Below, in pieces: positions 8,343 through 16,943 of a stretch of DNA of 62,719 nt. How positions within the stretch are numbered: position 1 is the stretch's first letter; the number at the start of each line of letters is the position of its first letter. This DNA comes from Rhodospirillales bacterium (GTDB taxonomy: Bacteria; Pseudomonadota; Alphaproteobacteria; Rhodospirillales; SHVQ01): positions 1 through 62,719 of the forward strand of contig SHVQ01000013.1 in the NCBI GenBank assembly GCA_009694195.1, in the 5' to 3' direction. A program made the position numbers and the translations under genes. The notes beneath the pieces are model-generated. The model searched no databases. It saw only the letters and a program-made list of their open reading frames with translations, and was not told the origin of the DNA.

Positions 8343-8512
8343 CGGCCCGCCTGCCCGTCAGCGGGCTCTAGTCACACATGTCTCCCCTGGGCTGCTTGCC
8401 GGCCCGCTTACTCCTTGCGGTTGCGTCCGGCCTTGCGTTTGTTCAGGGAGAAGTCGCTCCGTCGACGACGAAGCGTCGGCACGAAAACGTCAGCTCATCA
8501 CTGACTGTTTTT
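8343..8512 (-). promoter_or_regulatory. Putative attenuator-type RNA leader of the polyamine operon
   Basis: Read on the minus strand, segment A (AGCGGGCC, 8408-8401) can pair perfectly over 7 bp with segment B (GCCCGCT, 8366-8360). B can instead pair with B' (CGGGC, 8357-8353) as a tetraloop hairpin, or with segment C (GGCGGGCC, 8351-8344), which lies about 10 nt from the AAGG ribosome-binding site of the first gene. A is adjacent to the stop codon of a 24-codon frame. A 10-bp stem with one bulge (AAAAC…GTCAG / CTGAC GTTTT, about 8484-8510) precedes that frame. This arrangement of mutually exclusive stems is what translation-coupled attenuators look like. Alphaproteobacterial ornithine decarboxylase genes are known to carry the conserved speF leader RNA; I could not test for a match. 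Confidence 0.55.
8408..8482 (-). CDS. Putative 24-residue Arg/Lys-rich leader peptide
   Basis: GTG at 8482 opens a 24-codon frame ending TAA at 8408-8410. The product starts MPTLRRRRSDFSLN and continues KRKAGRNRKE, with ten Arg/Lys residues. Two in-frame TGA codons just upstream fix the start region. There is no strong Shine-Dalgarno; a stem-loop lies directly before the start. Its position 80 nt ahead of the decarboxylase gene, with its stop codon touching an alternative-pairing segment, suggests a regulatory peptide whose translation senses arginine/ornithine or polyamine status. This is speculative: nothing but position and composition supports translation. Confidence 0.4.
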   Translation of the reverse strand: MPTLRRRRSDFSLNKRKAGRNRKE

Positions 8513-8899
8513 GCGGGGTCAGACCGCTCGGGTACAACCGACCATAGCCACACCTCCATCGGAACCAGCGCTTGGCGCCAGAAAGGCCAAACAGAGACGC
8601 GTTACGTCGTTGCTCAACCACTATGGGTCTTTGCACGTGCGAATACGTTCGTTTCGGTTATATGGCACATCGATTTCCGGGTGCAAGAATTTTTTCAATT
8701 AGAGGGGAAGATTCTTTGGCCCCTACCCACGAATGGGGGGGGCACCGAGTAATGGCGCTTCCGGCCGACCGTCACACACGCTCCATCGGAACCGGTTGGA
8801 GTCCTTTTGGAAGGTCGGGATGTCGCATACCGGACCGTACTAAAGCACATGCAGTATTGGAGCACCATGGACCCACTAGAACTAGGAGAAAAGCAGACG

Positions 8900-10029
8900 T
8901 TACTGGCTAGCGTCGAGCCGGTAGATCGTGTCGTCGCCAGGCCTCGGACTCCCGCGCCCGTCGCGGTTGCTGGTGAGGATGTAAAGACGGCCGTCGGGGC
9001 CGGCCACCACGTCGCGAATGCGTCCGGGCCGCTTCGAATCGTCGCCCCCGGCCAGCCATCGCTCGATGCGGGCCGCGCGATAGCTTCCGCCGTCGCGGGC
9101 GAGCTCGATCCGAACGAGCGCGCCGGTGCCGAGCACGGCGACGAAAAGCCTTCCCTGGTGGAACGCGATGCCGCCGGGTGGGGTGGTGCGGTCGGGCCAG
9201 GCGACGATCGGGTCGACGTACGCCGGGATGCCCGCGGCACCCACAGCGTTGGGCCAGCCGTAATTGGCCCCTGCGCGGATCACGTTGACCTCGTCGAAGG
9301 CCCGAAGGCCGAACTCGCCGGACGGGCCGTGCTCGGACGAGAAAAGGTCGCGCGTCTCCGGATGCCATGCGAGGCCTTGCGGATTGCGATGGCCGTAAGA
9401 AAAAACCGGGGAGCCGGGAAACGGATTGTCCCGGGGGATATCGCCTTCGGCCGTCAGCCTCAGGATCTTTCCCCCGAGCGATTTGAGGTCGGCGGCGAGC
9501 TCGGCTTTGAAGTTTTCTCCCGTGGTCACGTACAGCATGCCGTCCGGCCCGAATCCGATTCGGCCGCCGTTGTGGTTACGAGCGCCGGGAATCCCGTCGA
9601 ACACGATTCGATCAAGCCGTCCCCGCTCGCCTTCGTCGCGAAGACGCACCACGGCATTGCCCACAAATCCGCCCGCCCGGTACGTGTGCATGGCATAGAC
9701 GAACGGCTCGGCCGGAAAGCGCGGATGCACGGCCAAGCCCATGAGACCGCCTTCGCCGCGGTGCTCGACCTCCAGCGTGGAGTAAGGCTCGGCCGCGAGC
9801 TTGCCGTCGCGGATGAGGCGAATGCGCCCCGGCCGTCCGGAAGAAATATCAGCGACCACGGCACCTCCAGTCCCTGCACCCACGGGACAGGTCGATGTCC
9901 GGGAGCGCCGTCCACGACCTGGTCGGCGACCGCCTGCGGCCGGCGCCCGACAACGGGATCGGCCGACGCCCCGCCGCACGCGGCGGTGATGAGAGAGAGG
10001 GCCCAAACCCATCGGGTGAGTGAAGTCAT
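8900..10029 (-). pseudogene. PQQ-dependent aldose (glucose/sorbosone-type) sugar dehydrogenase, frameshifted
   Basis: ATG 10029 follows GAGGAG and begins a secreted protein with a signal peptide (MTSLTRWVWALSLITAACGG). The frame reaches GLEVPWSLIFLPDGR, a standard N-terminal motif of soluble PQQ sugar dehydrogenases, and then derails near 9835. The rest of the enzyme is intact in another frame, from GRIRLIRDGKL to the stop at 8900. It includes RNHNGGRIGFGPDGMLY, YGHRNPQGLAW and EHGP, which form the six-bladed propeller with the PQQ and Ca sites. About seven residues normally found at the junction (the family has roughly MLVTERP here) are absent, so this is a short out-of-frame deletion rather than a single-base error. 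Inactive unless the assembly is wrong. Confidence 0.82.
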
Positions 10030-10137
10030 GGTTCTTCTCCTCGCGGATCGAAGCGCTCTTGCCTCAACCGGACCGGTGACGGACAATCGCGCCAGCAAAC
10101 ACCCAGGCAAAATAACGACATGAAGGAGGGACGATCC

Positions 10138-11367
10138 ATGGGCAAAACGACGACCGGAAATCACGGTTCCAAAGAGACGGAGATCGCGAAACTCCGCACC
10201 CACTTCCCGGGAGCCGAGAAGTCGGTCTACATGAACGTCGCCGCGCGCGGTCTCCTCTCCAAGGAAACCAGGGCTGCCGTCGATGAATACCTCGACACGC
10301 ACGCACTCGGGGCCAGCGACAAGCCCGCCATGTTCAAAATGATCGAGCAGACCCGCGCGCGCTTTGCCCGCCTCATCAACGCCGCGCCCGACGAAGTGGC
10401 GCTCACGAAGAACATCTCGGACGGCCTCAACATGGTCGCCGCCTCCTATCCCTGGAAGGCCGGCGACAACGTGATCATCGTACCGGAGCTGGAGCACGCC
10501 AACAACTTCTACCCCTGGCTCAACGTGCGCGAGCGCCACAAGATCGAGGTCAAGTCGCTCCCGGGCGCCGACGGCCACATGCCCGTGGACGCCATCATCG
10601 ACGCGATCGATTCACGCACCCGCATGGTCTCCGTCTCGACCGTGAGCTTCTCGCCCGGCTTCCGCACGAAGCTCGAGCCCCTGGGCGCGGCCTGCCGGAA
10701 ACGCGACGTCCTTCTCCTGGTCGACGGCGCGCAGTCGGTCGGCATCCTCGACACCGACGTGAAGAAGCTCAAGGTGGACGCGCTCGCCACCTCGACCCAG
10801 AAGGGCATCCTCGGCTTCTACGGGATGGGCTTTCTTTATTGCAGCAAGGAATGGGCGGAGCGGATGACGCCCGTCTACCTCGCGCGCTTCGGCGTCGATC
10901 TCGGAGACCTCAACGAGGCCGCCATGGCCGGCGAGAAATACCGGCTGATGCCGGCGGCCAAGCGCTTCGATCTCGGCAACTACAACTTCCTCGGGGCCGT
11001 CGCCGCCAATACCTCGTTGAAGCAATTGCTGGACATCGGGACCCCCGCCATCGAGGCCCACGTCGTCAGGCTCACCCGCCGGCTCGCGGATGGGCTCCTG
11101 CAGCTGGGACTGCCGGTCTGCGGCGGCCCCTCCGGTCCCCACATCGCGGGAATCGTCTCCGTCGGCAAGATCGGCAAAGGCCACGACGCCTCCGAGGACC
11201 CGACGCTCGACGCCCTCTACCGGCACCTTAGCAAAAACGGCGTCATACTCTCGATCCGGCGCGGCATGCTGCGCTTCGCTCTCCACGTCTATAACAATGA
11301 CGCGGATGTGGAGCGGGTGCTCGACCTCACCCGCGCCTGGCAGTCCGGCCGCTCGAAGGTCGCCTGA
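10138..11367 (+). CDS. Class V PLP aminotransferase (NifS / isopenicillin-N epimerase-like)
   Basis: The 409-residue protein has the fold-type I class V pattern: the HAN(N) stretch near residue 120 (ELEHANNFYPW), LLLVDGAQSVG with the PLP-ring aspartate, and the Schiff-base lysine in ATSTQKGILGFYG. It lacks the SGSACTS cysteine loop of true cysteine desulfurases, so an aminotransferase, epimerase or lyase role is more likely; the substrate is unknown. ATG 10138 is chosen because AAGGAGGGA at 10122-10130 fits it; the upstream ATG at 10120 overlaps that ribosome-binding site. The amidohydrolase gene starts 44 bp downstream, so the two probably form an operon. Confidence 0.85.
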   Translation: MGKTTTGNHGSKETEIAKLRTHFPGAEKSVYMNVAARGLLSKETRAAVDEYLDTHALGASDKPAMFKMIEQTRARFARLINAAPDEVALTKNISDGLNMVAASYPWKAGDNVIIVPELEHANNFYPWLNVRERHKIEVKSLPGADGHMPVDAIIDAIDSRTRMVSVSTVSFSPGFRTKLEPLGAACRKRDVLLLVDGAQSVGILDTDVKKLKVDALATSTQKGILGFYGMGFLYCSKEWAERMTPVYLARFGVDLGDLNEAAMAGEKYRLMPAAKRFDLGNYNFLGAVAANTSLKQLLDIGTPAIEAHVVRLTRRLADGLLQLGLPVCGGPSGPHIAGIVSVGKIGKGHDASEDPTLDALYRHLSKNGVILSIRRGMLRFALHVYNNDADVERVLDLTRAWQSGRSKVA

Positions 11368-11411
11368 TCCCACACCCAGGATCTCCTCTCTCCCACAAGG
11401 AACATCAACGG

Positions 11412-12833
11412 ATGAGCAAGACGGTCGATCTCGTGATCTCCGGCGGCACCATCGTTTCGCCGGAAAGCAGCTTCCAGGGCTCCATCGCGATCCAGGACGG
11501 CATGATCGTCGAGGTCGGCGCCGACAGCCGGATGCCGGACGCGCGCGACGTGATCGACGCCAAGGGAAAGCATCTCCTCCCCGGCGCCATCGACAGCCAC
11601 GTCCACTTCCGCGAGCCCGGCTTCACGCATAAAGAGGACTGGCGCACCGGCTCGACGGCGGCGGCCTTCGGGGGCGTCACCACCGTGATGGAGATGCCGA
11701 ACACCAACCCGCCGATCGCCAACGTGGAAGCGCTCAAGATCAAGCAGGCGGCGGCGGCCAAGGGGGCCTACGTGGACTACGGGCTCTACGGCCTGATCGT
11801 CGATAACAACCTGGATCAGATCGAGCCGCTGATCGAGAACGGCGTCGCCTGCTTCAAGATCTACTTGAGCGAATCGGCGACCGGCCAATACCAGCCCCCC
11901 CACGACGGCATCATGCTCGAGGCCTTCGAGATCATCGCCAGGCGCGGGATCCGCTGCGCCGTCCACGCGGAAAACGGCGGCATCATCGGAAGGCGGGAGA
12001 AGATCCTGAAGGAAGCGCAGCGCCACGACCCCCTCGCCCACCAGGCGTCGCGGCCGGTGGTCGCGGCAACCGAGTCCGTGAGCCGCTCGATCATCTTCGC
12101 CGAGTGGACGGGCTGCCGCATCCACATCGCCCACGAAAGCTCGGGCGACGGGCTCTACCTGATCGAGGGCGCGAAGGCGCGCGGGGTCGACATCACGGTC
12201 GAGACCTGCCCGCAGTATCTCCTGCTCACGACCGAGCATATGAAAAAGATGGGCGGCATCACCCGATGCAACCCGCCGATCCGCGAGCCCGGCCACGACG
12301 AGAAGCTTTGGAAGGCGCTGCACGCGGGCACCGTCGACATGATCGCCACCGACCACGCGCCGCACACGCCGGAGGAAAAGATCCACGCCAACATCTGGCA
12401 CTGCCATTGCGGCCTTCCCGGGATCGAAACTCAGATGCCGCTGATGCTGAACGAAGTCAACCGCGGGCGCATGACCATCAACCAGTACGTCCTCTGGTCG
12501 TCGGTCAACCCGGCCAAGGCGTGGAGCATCTATCCGACCAAGGGCGCGATCCAGGTCGGCTCCGATGCCGATATCGCCATCGTCGACATGAACCATGAGA
12601 CGGCGATCGACCGCGAAAAGCTCCATTCGAAAGGCCGCCTCTCGCCCTTCCACGGGTGGGCCGTGAAGGGCGTGCCGATCGCGACCATCGTCCGCGGCCG
12701 GCCGGTGGTGCGGGACGGGAAGCTCGTCGGCGAAGCGGGGTGGGGGAAACCCATCCGCCAGACGATCGCGCCCGGGCGGCCCAGGAACACGGACCAGACC
12801 AGCGCCGCGATCGTGCGGGCGCCCAAGTATTAG
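11412..12833 (+). CDS. Dihydroorotase/allantoinase/hydantoinase-family amidohydrolase
   Basis: The 473-residue enzyme has the binuclear-metal amidohydrolase signatures: DSHVHFREPG (metal HxH, about residues 60-69), VHAENGG, HIAHESS and ATDHAPHT (last metal Asp and neighbouring residues). The central FKIYLSES supplies the lysine position that is carboxylated in hydantoinases and dihydroorotases. The family hydrolyses cyclic amides such as allantoin, hydantoins or dihydroorotate to N-carbamoyl acids. The length and sequence style are nearer allantoinase/hydantoinase than PyrC. N-carbamoyl/allantoate amidohydrolase genes lie nearby (14505 and 18062), which would act on its products. Confident on family, not on substrate. 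Confidence 0.85.
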   Translation: MSKTVDLVISGGTIVSPESSFQGSIAIQDGMIVEVGADSRMPDARDVIDAKGKHLLPGAIDSHVHFREPGFTHKEDWRTGSTAAAFGGVTTVMEMPNTNPPIANVEALKIKQAAAAKGAYVDYGLYGLIVDNNLDQIEPLIENGVACFKIYLSESATGQYQPPHDGIMLEAFEIIARRGIRCAVHAENGGIIGRREKILKEAQRHDPLAHQASRPVVAATESVSRSIIFAEWTGCRIHIAHESSGDGLYLIEGAKARGVDITVETCPQYLLLTTEHMKKMGGITRCNPPIREPGHDEKLWKALHAGTVDMIATDHAPHTPEEKIHANIWHCHCGLPGIETQMPLMLNEVNRGRMTINQYVLWSSVNPAKAWSIYPTKGAIQVGSDADIAIVDMNHETAIDREKLHSKGRLSPFHGWAVKGVPIATIVRGRPVVRDGKLVGEAGWGKPIRQTIAPGRPRNTDQTSAAIVRAPKY

Positions 12834-12860
12834 ACAGTGATCCGATCAGCCGAGATCGCC

Positions 12861-12953
12861 TCCCTCACCCTCCCCTCTCCCCCCACAGGGGGGAGAGGGT
12901 TGAGAAGGGTTGGCGCGGCACTTGCCGCGCTTACCCGAAGCTGGGTGAGGGGG
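12861..12953. repeat. Intergenic palindromic repeat, copy 1
   Basis: The block starts CCTCACCCTCCCC, folds as CCTCTCCCCCC / GGGGGGAGAGG, continues through a second short hairpin (GCGCGGC … GCCGCGC) and ends AAGCTGGGTGAGGGG. The same modules, in reverse order, occur at 28048-28182. Its outer ends (CCCTCACCC / GGGTGAGGG) are inverted, so it resembles a small non-autonomous palindromic element. Non-coding. Confidence 0.8.
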
Positions 12954-12974
12954 GACTGGACCACGTTCTAGCCG

Positions 12975-14387
12975 ATGAGCGAGCACCCCTCGCGACAGCC
13001 CGCCCTTCCCGCCGACGGGTTCACCCGCGACGTCTGCCGGACCCTCGCCGCCGTCCGCTACGAGGACCTGCCGAGAGAGGTCGTCGAGCGGGTGAAGCTG
13101 TTTCTCCTCGACACCCTCGGCGTCCTCGCGGGCGGAGCGAAGGCACCCGGCATCGACATCCTGATCCGCCGCCTCACTGCTTGGGAGAGCCAGGGCACGG
13201 CGACCATTCTCGTCGGGAAGAAAAAAGTCTCGCCGCCGACCGCCGCGCTCGCCAACGGAGCGGCCGCGCACGCGCTCGATTTCGACGACCAGCACGACCC
13301 CGCCCGCATCCACTCCTATTGCGTGATCGCCCCGGCCGTGCTTGCCGCCGCCGAGGACAAGGGCGACGTGGGCGGCCGCGAGCTCATCACCGCCATCGCG
13401 GTCGGGGTCGAGCTGCACGCGCGCCTGGGCCTCGCCTGTCCCGGCAGCATCGGCCGCGGCTGGCTGCCGACCGTCGCCATGGGGACGCTGGCCGGCGCCG
13501 TCGGCGCCGCCCGCCTGCTCGGCCTCGACGGCGACGGCTGCACCAACGCGCTCGGCGTCGCCTACCACCAGGCGGGCGGCAACATCCAGGCCCGCGACGA
13601 CCAAGCCTTGAGCAAGCGCCTCGGCCCCGGCTTCGCCGCCCGCTCGGGCGTGCTCGCCGCCTTCCTCGCCAAGGACGGGATCACCGGCGCCACCCGCGCC
13701 CTCGAAGGCAAGGGCGGCGTCTTCCGCCTGTTCGAGCGGGGCGAGGTCAGTCCCGACGAGGTGACGAAGGGTCTCGGGACCGACTGGCGCGTGCTCGAAT
13801 TCAGTCTCAAGCCCTACCCGAGCTGCCGGTGCAATCACACGGTCATCTCGATGGGCTTGGAGCTCCGCGCGGAAGGCATCCGGCTGGACAACATCGAGCA
13901 CCTGGAGATTCGGCTCGGCCGCGACAACTACGAGGCCGTCTTCGGTCCCTACCAGGTCGAGCGCGCGGCCCAGGTCCACGGCCAATTCAACGCTTGCTAC
14001 AACCTCGCCCGCGCCCTCACGGATGGCCGCGTCGACCTCCAATCCTTCCAACCTGCGGCGCTCAAGGACCCGAACGTGGCGGCGCTTGCCCGGCGGATGG
14101 AAACCGTGCTCGATCCCGAGCTGCCGGAGAAGGCGCCGGCGCCGGCGCGCCTTCGCGTCAAGCTCAAGGACGGCCGCACCATCGACCGGCGCAAGGACAC
14201 CATGATCGGAAGCCCAGCCGAGCCGCTCACGGAAAAAGACGTGCTTGAGAAGTTCGCAAGCTGCCTCGCCTTCGGGCTTGGGGCGTCGAAGACAGCCATC
14301 GACCGCTTGGCCGAGGCCGCCCTCAATCTCGAGAAGATGAACGACGTCTCGGCACTGATCCAGGCGTTCCCGAACGTGGAGCGTTAG
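12975..14387 (+). CDS. MmgE/PrpD family protein (first of four)
   Basis: The 470-residue protein belongs to the family of 2-methylcitrate dehydratase (PrpD) and cis-aconitate decarboxylase. Typical segments are FLLDTLGVLAGG near the N terminus, LANGAAAHALDFDDQHD (the acidic active-site loop, near residue 100), FSLKPYPSCRCNHT and the C-terminal KFASC segment. The helical domain and lid domain are both complete. No prp genes (citrate synthase, PrpB) are near, so the substrate is probably a different hydroxy- or unsaturated acid. The gene follows the palindromic repeat by 22 bp and has no obvious Shine-Dalgarno. Confidence 0.85.
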   Translation: MSEHPSRQPALPADGFTRDVCRTLAAVRYEDLPREVVERVKLFLLDTLGVLAGGAKAPGIDILIRRLTAWESQGTATILVGKKKVSPPTAALANGAAAHALDFDDQHDPARIHSYCVIAPAVLAAAEDKGDVGGRELITAIAVGVELHARLGLACPGSIGRGWLPTVAMGTLAGAVGAARLLGLDGDGCTNALGVAYHQAGGNIQARDDQALSKRLGPGFAARSGVLAAFLAKDGITGATRALEGKGGVFRLFERGEVSPDEVTKGLGTDWRVLEFSLKPYPSCRCNHTVISMGLELRAEGIRLDNIEHLEIRLGRDNYEAVFGPYQVERAAQVHGQFNACYNLARALTDGRVDLQSFQPAALKDPNVAALARRMETVLDPELPEKAPAPARLRVKLKDGRTIDRRKDTMIGSPAEPLTEKDVLEKFASCLAFGLGASKTAIDRLAEAALNLEKMNDVSALIQAFPNVER

Positions 14388-14391
14388 TCTT

Positions 14392-14500
14392 CTGCCTCAT
14401 GGTTCGAGGGCCGCAGTGCGGCCACCTCACCATGAGGGCCTTGCAATGCTTCCTCACCCTGAGGTGCGAGCGCCAGCGAGCCTCGAAGGGTGAGGACTAC
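14392..14500. repeat. Intergenic palindromic repeats (two hairpin blocks)
   Basis: One block pairs CCTCATGGT with ACCATGAGG around a GGCCGCAGTGCGGCC hairpin. The second pairs CCTCACCCT with AGGGTGAGG around GGTGCGAGCGCCAGCGAGCC. Elements reading like CTCATGGTTCGAG…CTCACCATGAG are a frequent intergenic repeat in Bradyrhizobiaceae and relatives. It separates two convergent genes and may act as a bidirectional transcription stop. Non-coding. Confidence 0.75.
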
Positions 14501-14504
14501 CAGC

Positions 14505-15785
14505 TTACTCCATCGTCGCCAGCGTCCGCGCGAGCACCTGGACGCCCTTGGCGAAGTCGTCGATCGCCATGTCCTCGTCCGGGTTGTGGCTGCCGTGCGG
14601 ATTGCGGATGAAGATCATGGCCGTCGGCACGCCCGCGTTGGCGAAGTCGCCGGCGTCGTGGCCGGCGCCGCTCGGGATATCGATGGCCGGGATGGCGTAA
14701 GTTTTCACCGCGTCCCAGAGCCGCGCCCGCAAGCCCGAATCCATCACCGCGGGCTTGACCCGCGTGATGCGCCCGAGATCGAAGCGGACGCCGCGCTTCT
14801 CGCCGATCTCTTGCGCGCGCTCCCGGTAGACGCGCTCCATGCGGTCGAGGATCGCCTTCGTATGACTACGGGAATCGACGGTGAAGCGCACCTCGCCCGA
14901 AATCTTCGAGTGGGCGTGGGCTTTCGCGTCCGTATAGAACTTGCCGATGGTGAAGACCATGTCGCCGCCCGCGGCTTCGATGTCCTCCCATTCGCCCTCG
15001 AGCCGGTGGGCGTACTCGGCCATGGCGAGGACCGCGTCGTGGCGGAGCTTGCGCGGGACCGCGCCGCCGTGCCCGTAGTCGCCGCGGCAGACGGCTTCCA
15101 AGGCCCTGACGTTGCCGCGAATGCCGGTGACGACGCCGATCGGGAAGCCCTCGTGTTCGAGCACCGGTCCCTGCTCGATGTGGAGCTCGAAGTAGGCCTT
15201 CACCTTGCCGGCATCGAGGACATGCCGGCCGGCGCGCAACGCCTCCACGTCGCACCCGGCTTCGGCCATGTGGTCGGCGAGGGTGCGGCCCGAGTCGGCC
15301 CGCCGGATCGTGTCCAGCTCCTTTGCCGGCAGAAGGCCGAGCGCCGCCCGGCTCCCGATGTGGAGGGTCGGGAACCAGGCGCTCTCCTCGCCCCGCGTTC
15401 CCATAACGGTGATATCCGAGGCGGGGGTGATTTTTGCGCGTTGCAAAGCGGCGATCGCGGCAAGCCCGGCGACCACGCCCGCGGCGCCATCGTAGTTGCC
15501 GCCCTGCGGCACGGAATCCAGATGCGAGCCGATGATGATGCCGTGACCGTCGGTCCGGCGACCTTTAAGAGTCATATAGAGGTTGCCGGCCGCGTCACGC
15601 GTCACGCCGAGATCGAGCCGGCGGGCGGCTTCCGCCATGAGGGCGTGGGCCTTCTGCTCGCCTTCGCCGTAGGAGGCGCGGGTCACGCCGAGGACGTCTT
15701 TCGTCTGTTCACGCAAATCTTGGAACAGGGCTTCGGCTGTTGGAATGCTCGCGTCGACCGCCCGCGCGAGGTCTCGGTCGTTCAT
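14505..15785 (-). CDS. M20-family Zn amidohydrolase (allantoate / N-carbamoyl-L-amino acid hydrolase type)
   Basis: The 426-residue product carries the AllC/HyuC signatures: GSHLDSVPQGGNYDGAAG (metal His and bridging Asp), RGEESAWFP (catalytic Glu pair), ELHIEQGPVLE, and a late SGAGHDAGDFA plus FIRNPHGSHNPDE (metal His). Enzymes of this group release carbon dioxide and ammonia from N-carbamoyl or allantoate substrates. ATG 15785 (MNDRDLARAVD) is chosen because upstream residues look non-coding. It faces the MmgE/PrpD gene and is divergent from the ureohydrolase gene at 15936. The substrate is not decided by sequence. Confidence 0.87.
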   Translation of the reverse strand: MNDRDLARAVDASIPTAEALFQDLREQTKDVLGVTRASYGEGEQKAHALMAEAARRLDLGVTRDAAGNLYMTLKGRRTDGHGIIIGSHLDSVPQGGNYDGAAGVVAGLAAIAALQRAKITPASDITVMGTRGEESAWFPTLHIGSRAALGLLPAKELDTIRRADSGRTLADHMAEAGCDVEALRAGRHVLDAGKVKAYFELHIEQGPVLEHEGFPIGVVTGIRGNVRALEAVCRGDYGHGGAVPRKLRHDAVLAMAEYAHRLEGEWEDIEAAGGDMVFTIGKFYTDAKAHAHSKISGEVRFTVDSRSHTKAILDRMERVYRERAQEIGEKRGVRFDLGRITRVKPAVMDSGLRARLWDAVKTYAIPAIDIPSGAGHDAGDFANAGVPTAMIFIRNPHGSHNPDEDMAIDDFAKGVQVLARTLATME

Positions 15786-15935
15786 CGGCGGCGTCCTCCG
15801 ATCCCAGCAGCGAAACGGTAACACAGAGCCGCCCCCGGCCACCACGCCCGCCGGTCCACGGGACGGGTTGACTTGGGAACGCCCGGTCAACCAAGATCGC
15901 GCGCGATCACGCAGTATCCGGACAGGACAACTTTC

Positions 15936-16943
15936 GTGGCGACGAAGAAGAAGACAGCGCGCGCCAAACCGAAGCGCCGGCTGAACCAGCCGCTCGGCGG
16001 CAACCAGATGCCGAGGTTCGGCGGCCCGGCCACCATGATGCGGCTTCCGCAAGCCGCGAGCGCCAAGGGGCTCGACGTCGGCTTCGTCGGCATTCCGCTC
16101 GACACCGGCACGTCCAACCGCGCGGGCGCCCGCCACGGCCCGCGCCAGATCCGCGCCGAATCATGCCTCATCCGGCCCTACAACATGGCAACGCGGGCGT
16201 CGCCCTTCGACACGCTGCAGATCGCCGATTTGGGCGACATTGCGATCAATACCTTCCATCTGCCGAAATCGATGGCGATCATCGAGCGCGCCTACGACGA
16301 AATTCTCGCACACGGGTGCAAGACGCTGACGCTCGGCGGCGACCATACGATTACCTATCCGATCCTGAAGGCGGTGCGAAAACGCTTCGGCCGCCTCGGC
16401 CTCGTGCACGTGGACGCCCACGCCGACATCAACGACACCATGTTCGGCGAGAAAATCAACCACGGCACGCCCTTCCGCCGCATCGTCGAGGCGGGCCTGG
16501 TGGACGGCAAGCGGTGCGTGCAGATCGGCCTCCGCGGGTCGGGCTACGCCGACGACGATTTCGACTGGTCGCGCCGGCAGGGCTTCCGCGTGGTCCAGGC
16601 CGAGGAATGCTGGCACAAGTCTCTGGCGCCGCTGATGGACGAGGTGCGCGAACAGGTGGGCGGCGGCCCGGTCTACATCAGCTTCGACATCGACGGGCTC
16701 GACCCTGCTTACGCGCCCGGCACCGGCACGCCCGAGATCGGCGGCCTCACGACCATGCAGGCGCTCGAGATCATCCGCGGCTGCTGGGGCCTCGACATGG
16801 TCGGCGGCGACCTGGTCGAGGTCTCGCCGCCCTACGATCCCTCCGGCAACACGGCATTGGTCGGGGCGAATCTTCTCTTCGAGATGCTCTGCGTGCTGCC
16901 CGGCAACGTGCCCCGAAGCTCGCGGGCGAAGGGGGGGCGGTGA
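15936..16943 (+). CDS. Agmatinase / arginase-family ureohydrolase (first of three)
   Basis: The 335-residue binuclear manganese enzyme hydrolyses a guanidino group, releasing urea. The metal motifs are all intact: GGDHT, HVDAHADIN and SFDIDGLDPAYAPG. That set is standard for agmatinase, guanidinobutyrase and guanidinopropionase. GTG 15936 gives a Lys/Arg-rich N-terminus (VATKKKTARAKPKRR); ATG 16008 (MPRFGGP) would give a shorter, more usual protein. Its TGA overlaps the ATG of the next gene by one base (TGATG), so translation is probably coupled. Putrescine from agmatine would link it to the polyamine operon, but the neighbourhood favours catabolism. Confidence 0.87.
   Translation: MATKKKTARAKPKRRLNQPLGGNQMPRFGGPATMMRLPQAASAKGLDVGFVGIPLDTGTSNRAGARHGPRQIRAESCLIRPYNMATRASPFDTLQIADLGDIAINTFHLPKSMAIIERAYDEILAHGCKTLTLGGDHTITYPILKAVRKRFGRLGLVHVDAHADINDTMFGEKINHGTPFRRIVEAGLVDGKRCVQIGLRGSGYADDDFDWSRRQGFRVVQAEECWHKSLAPLMDEVREQVGGGPVYISFDIDGLDPAYAPGTGTPEIGGLTTMQALEIIRGCWGLDMVGGDLVEVSPPYDPSGNTALVGANLLFEMLCVLPGNVPRSSRAKGGR

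Larger units (their letters stand above)
8329..8899 (-). other. 571-bp region without a full-length gene; leader and promoter region of the polyamine operon
   Basis: No frame here gives a convincing normal-sized protein. The part nearest the operon (8343-8512, read on the minus strand) holds a small reading frame and competing hairpins, listed separately. The distal part (about 8520-8899) is less GC-rich than the surroundings and shows a 13-bp direct repeat CTCCATCGGAACC at 8554-8566 and 8781-8793. I could not identify a promoter with confidence. Confidence 0.6.

Noticed and set aside
8378..8752. Small plus-strand frames in the leader region
   Set aside because: No recognisable motif, no conserved start context; the same bases fit a structured minus-strand leader better.
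8554..8793. A 13-bp direct repeat CTCCATCGGAACC
   Set aside because: Only two copies 227 bp apart with no further pattern; could be regulatory but evidence is too thin for a finding.
10138..11367. Cysteine desulfurase assignment for the class V enzyme
   Set aside because: The SGSACTS catalytic-cysteine loop is absent, so only the broader class V call is kept.
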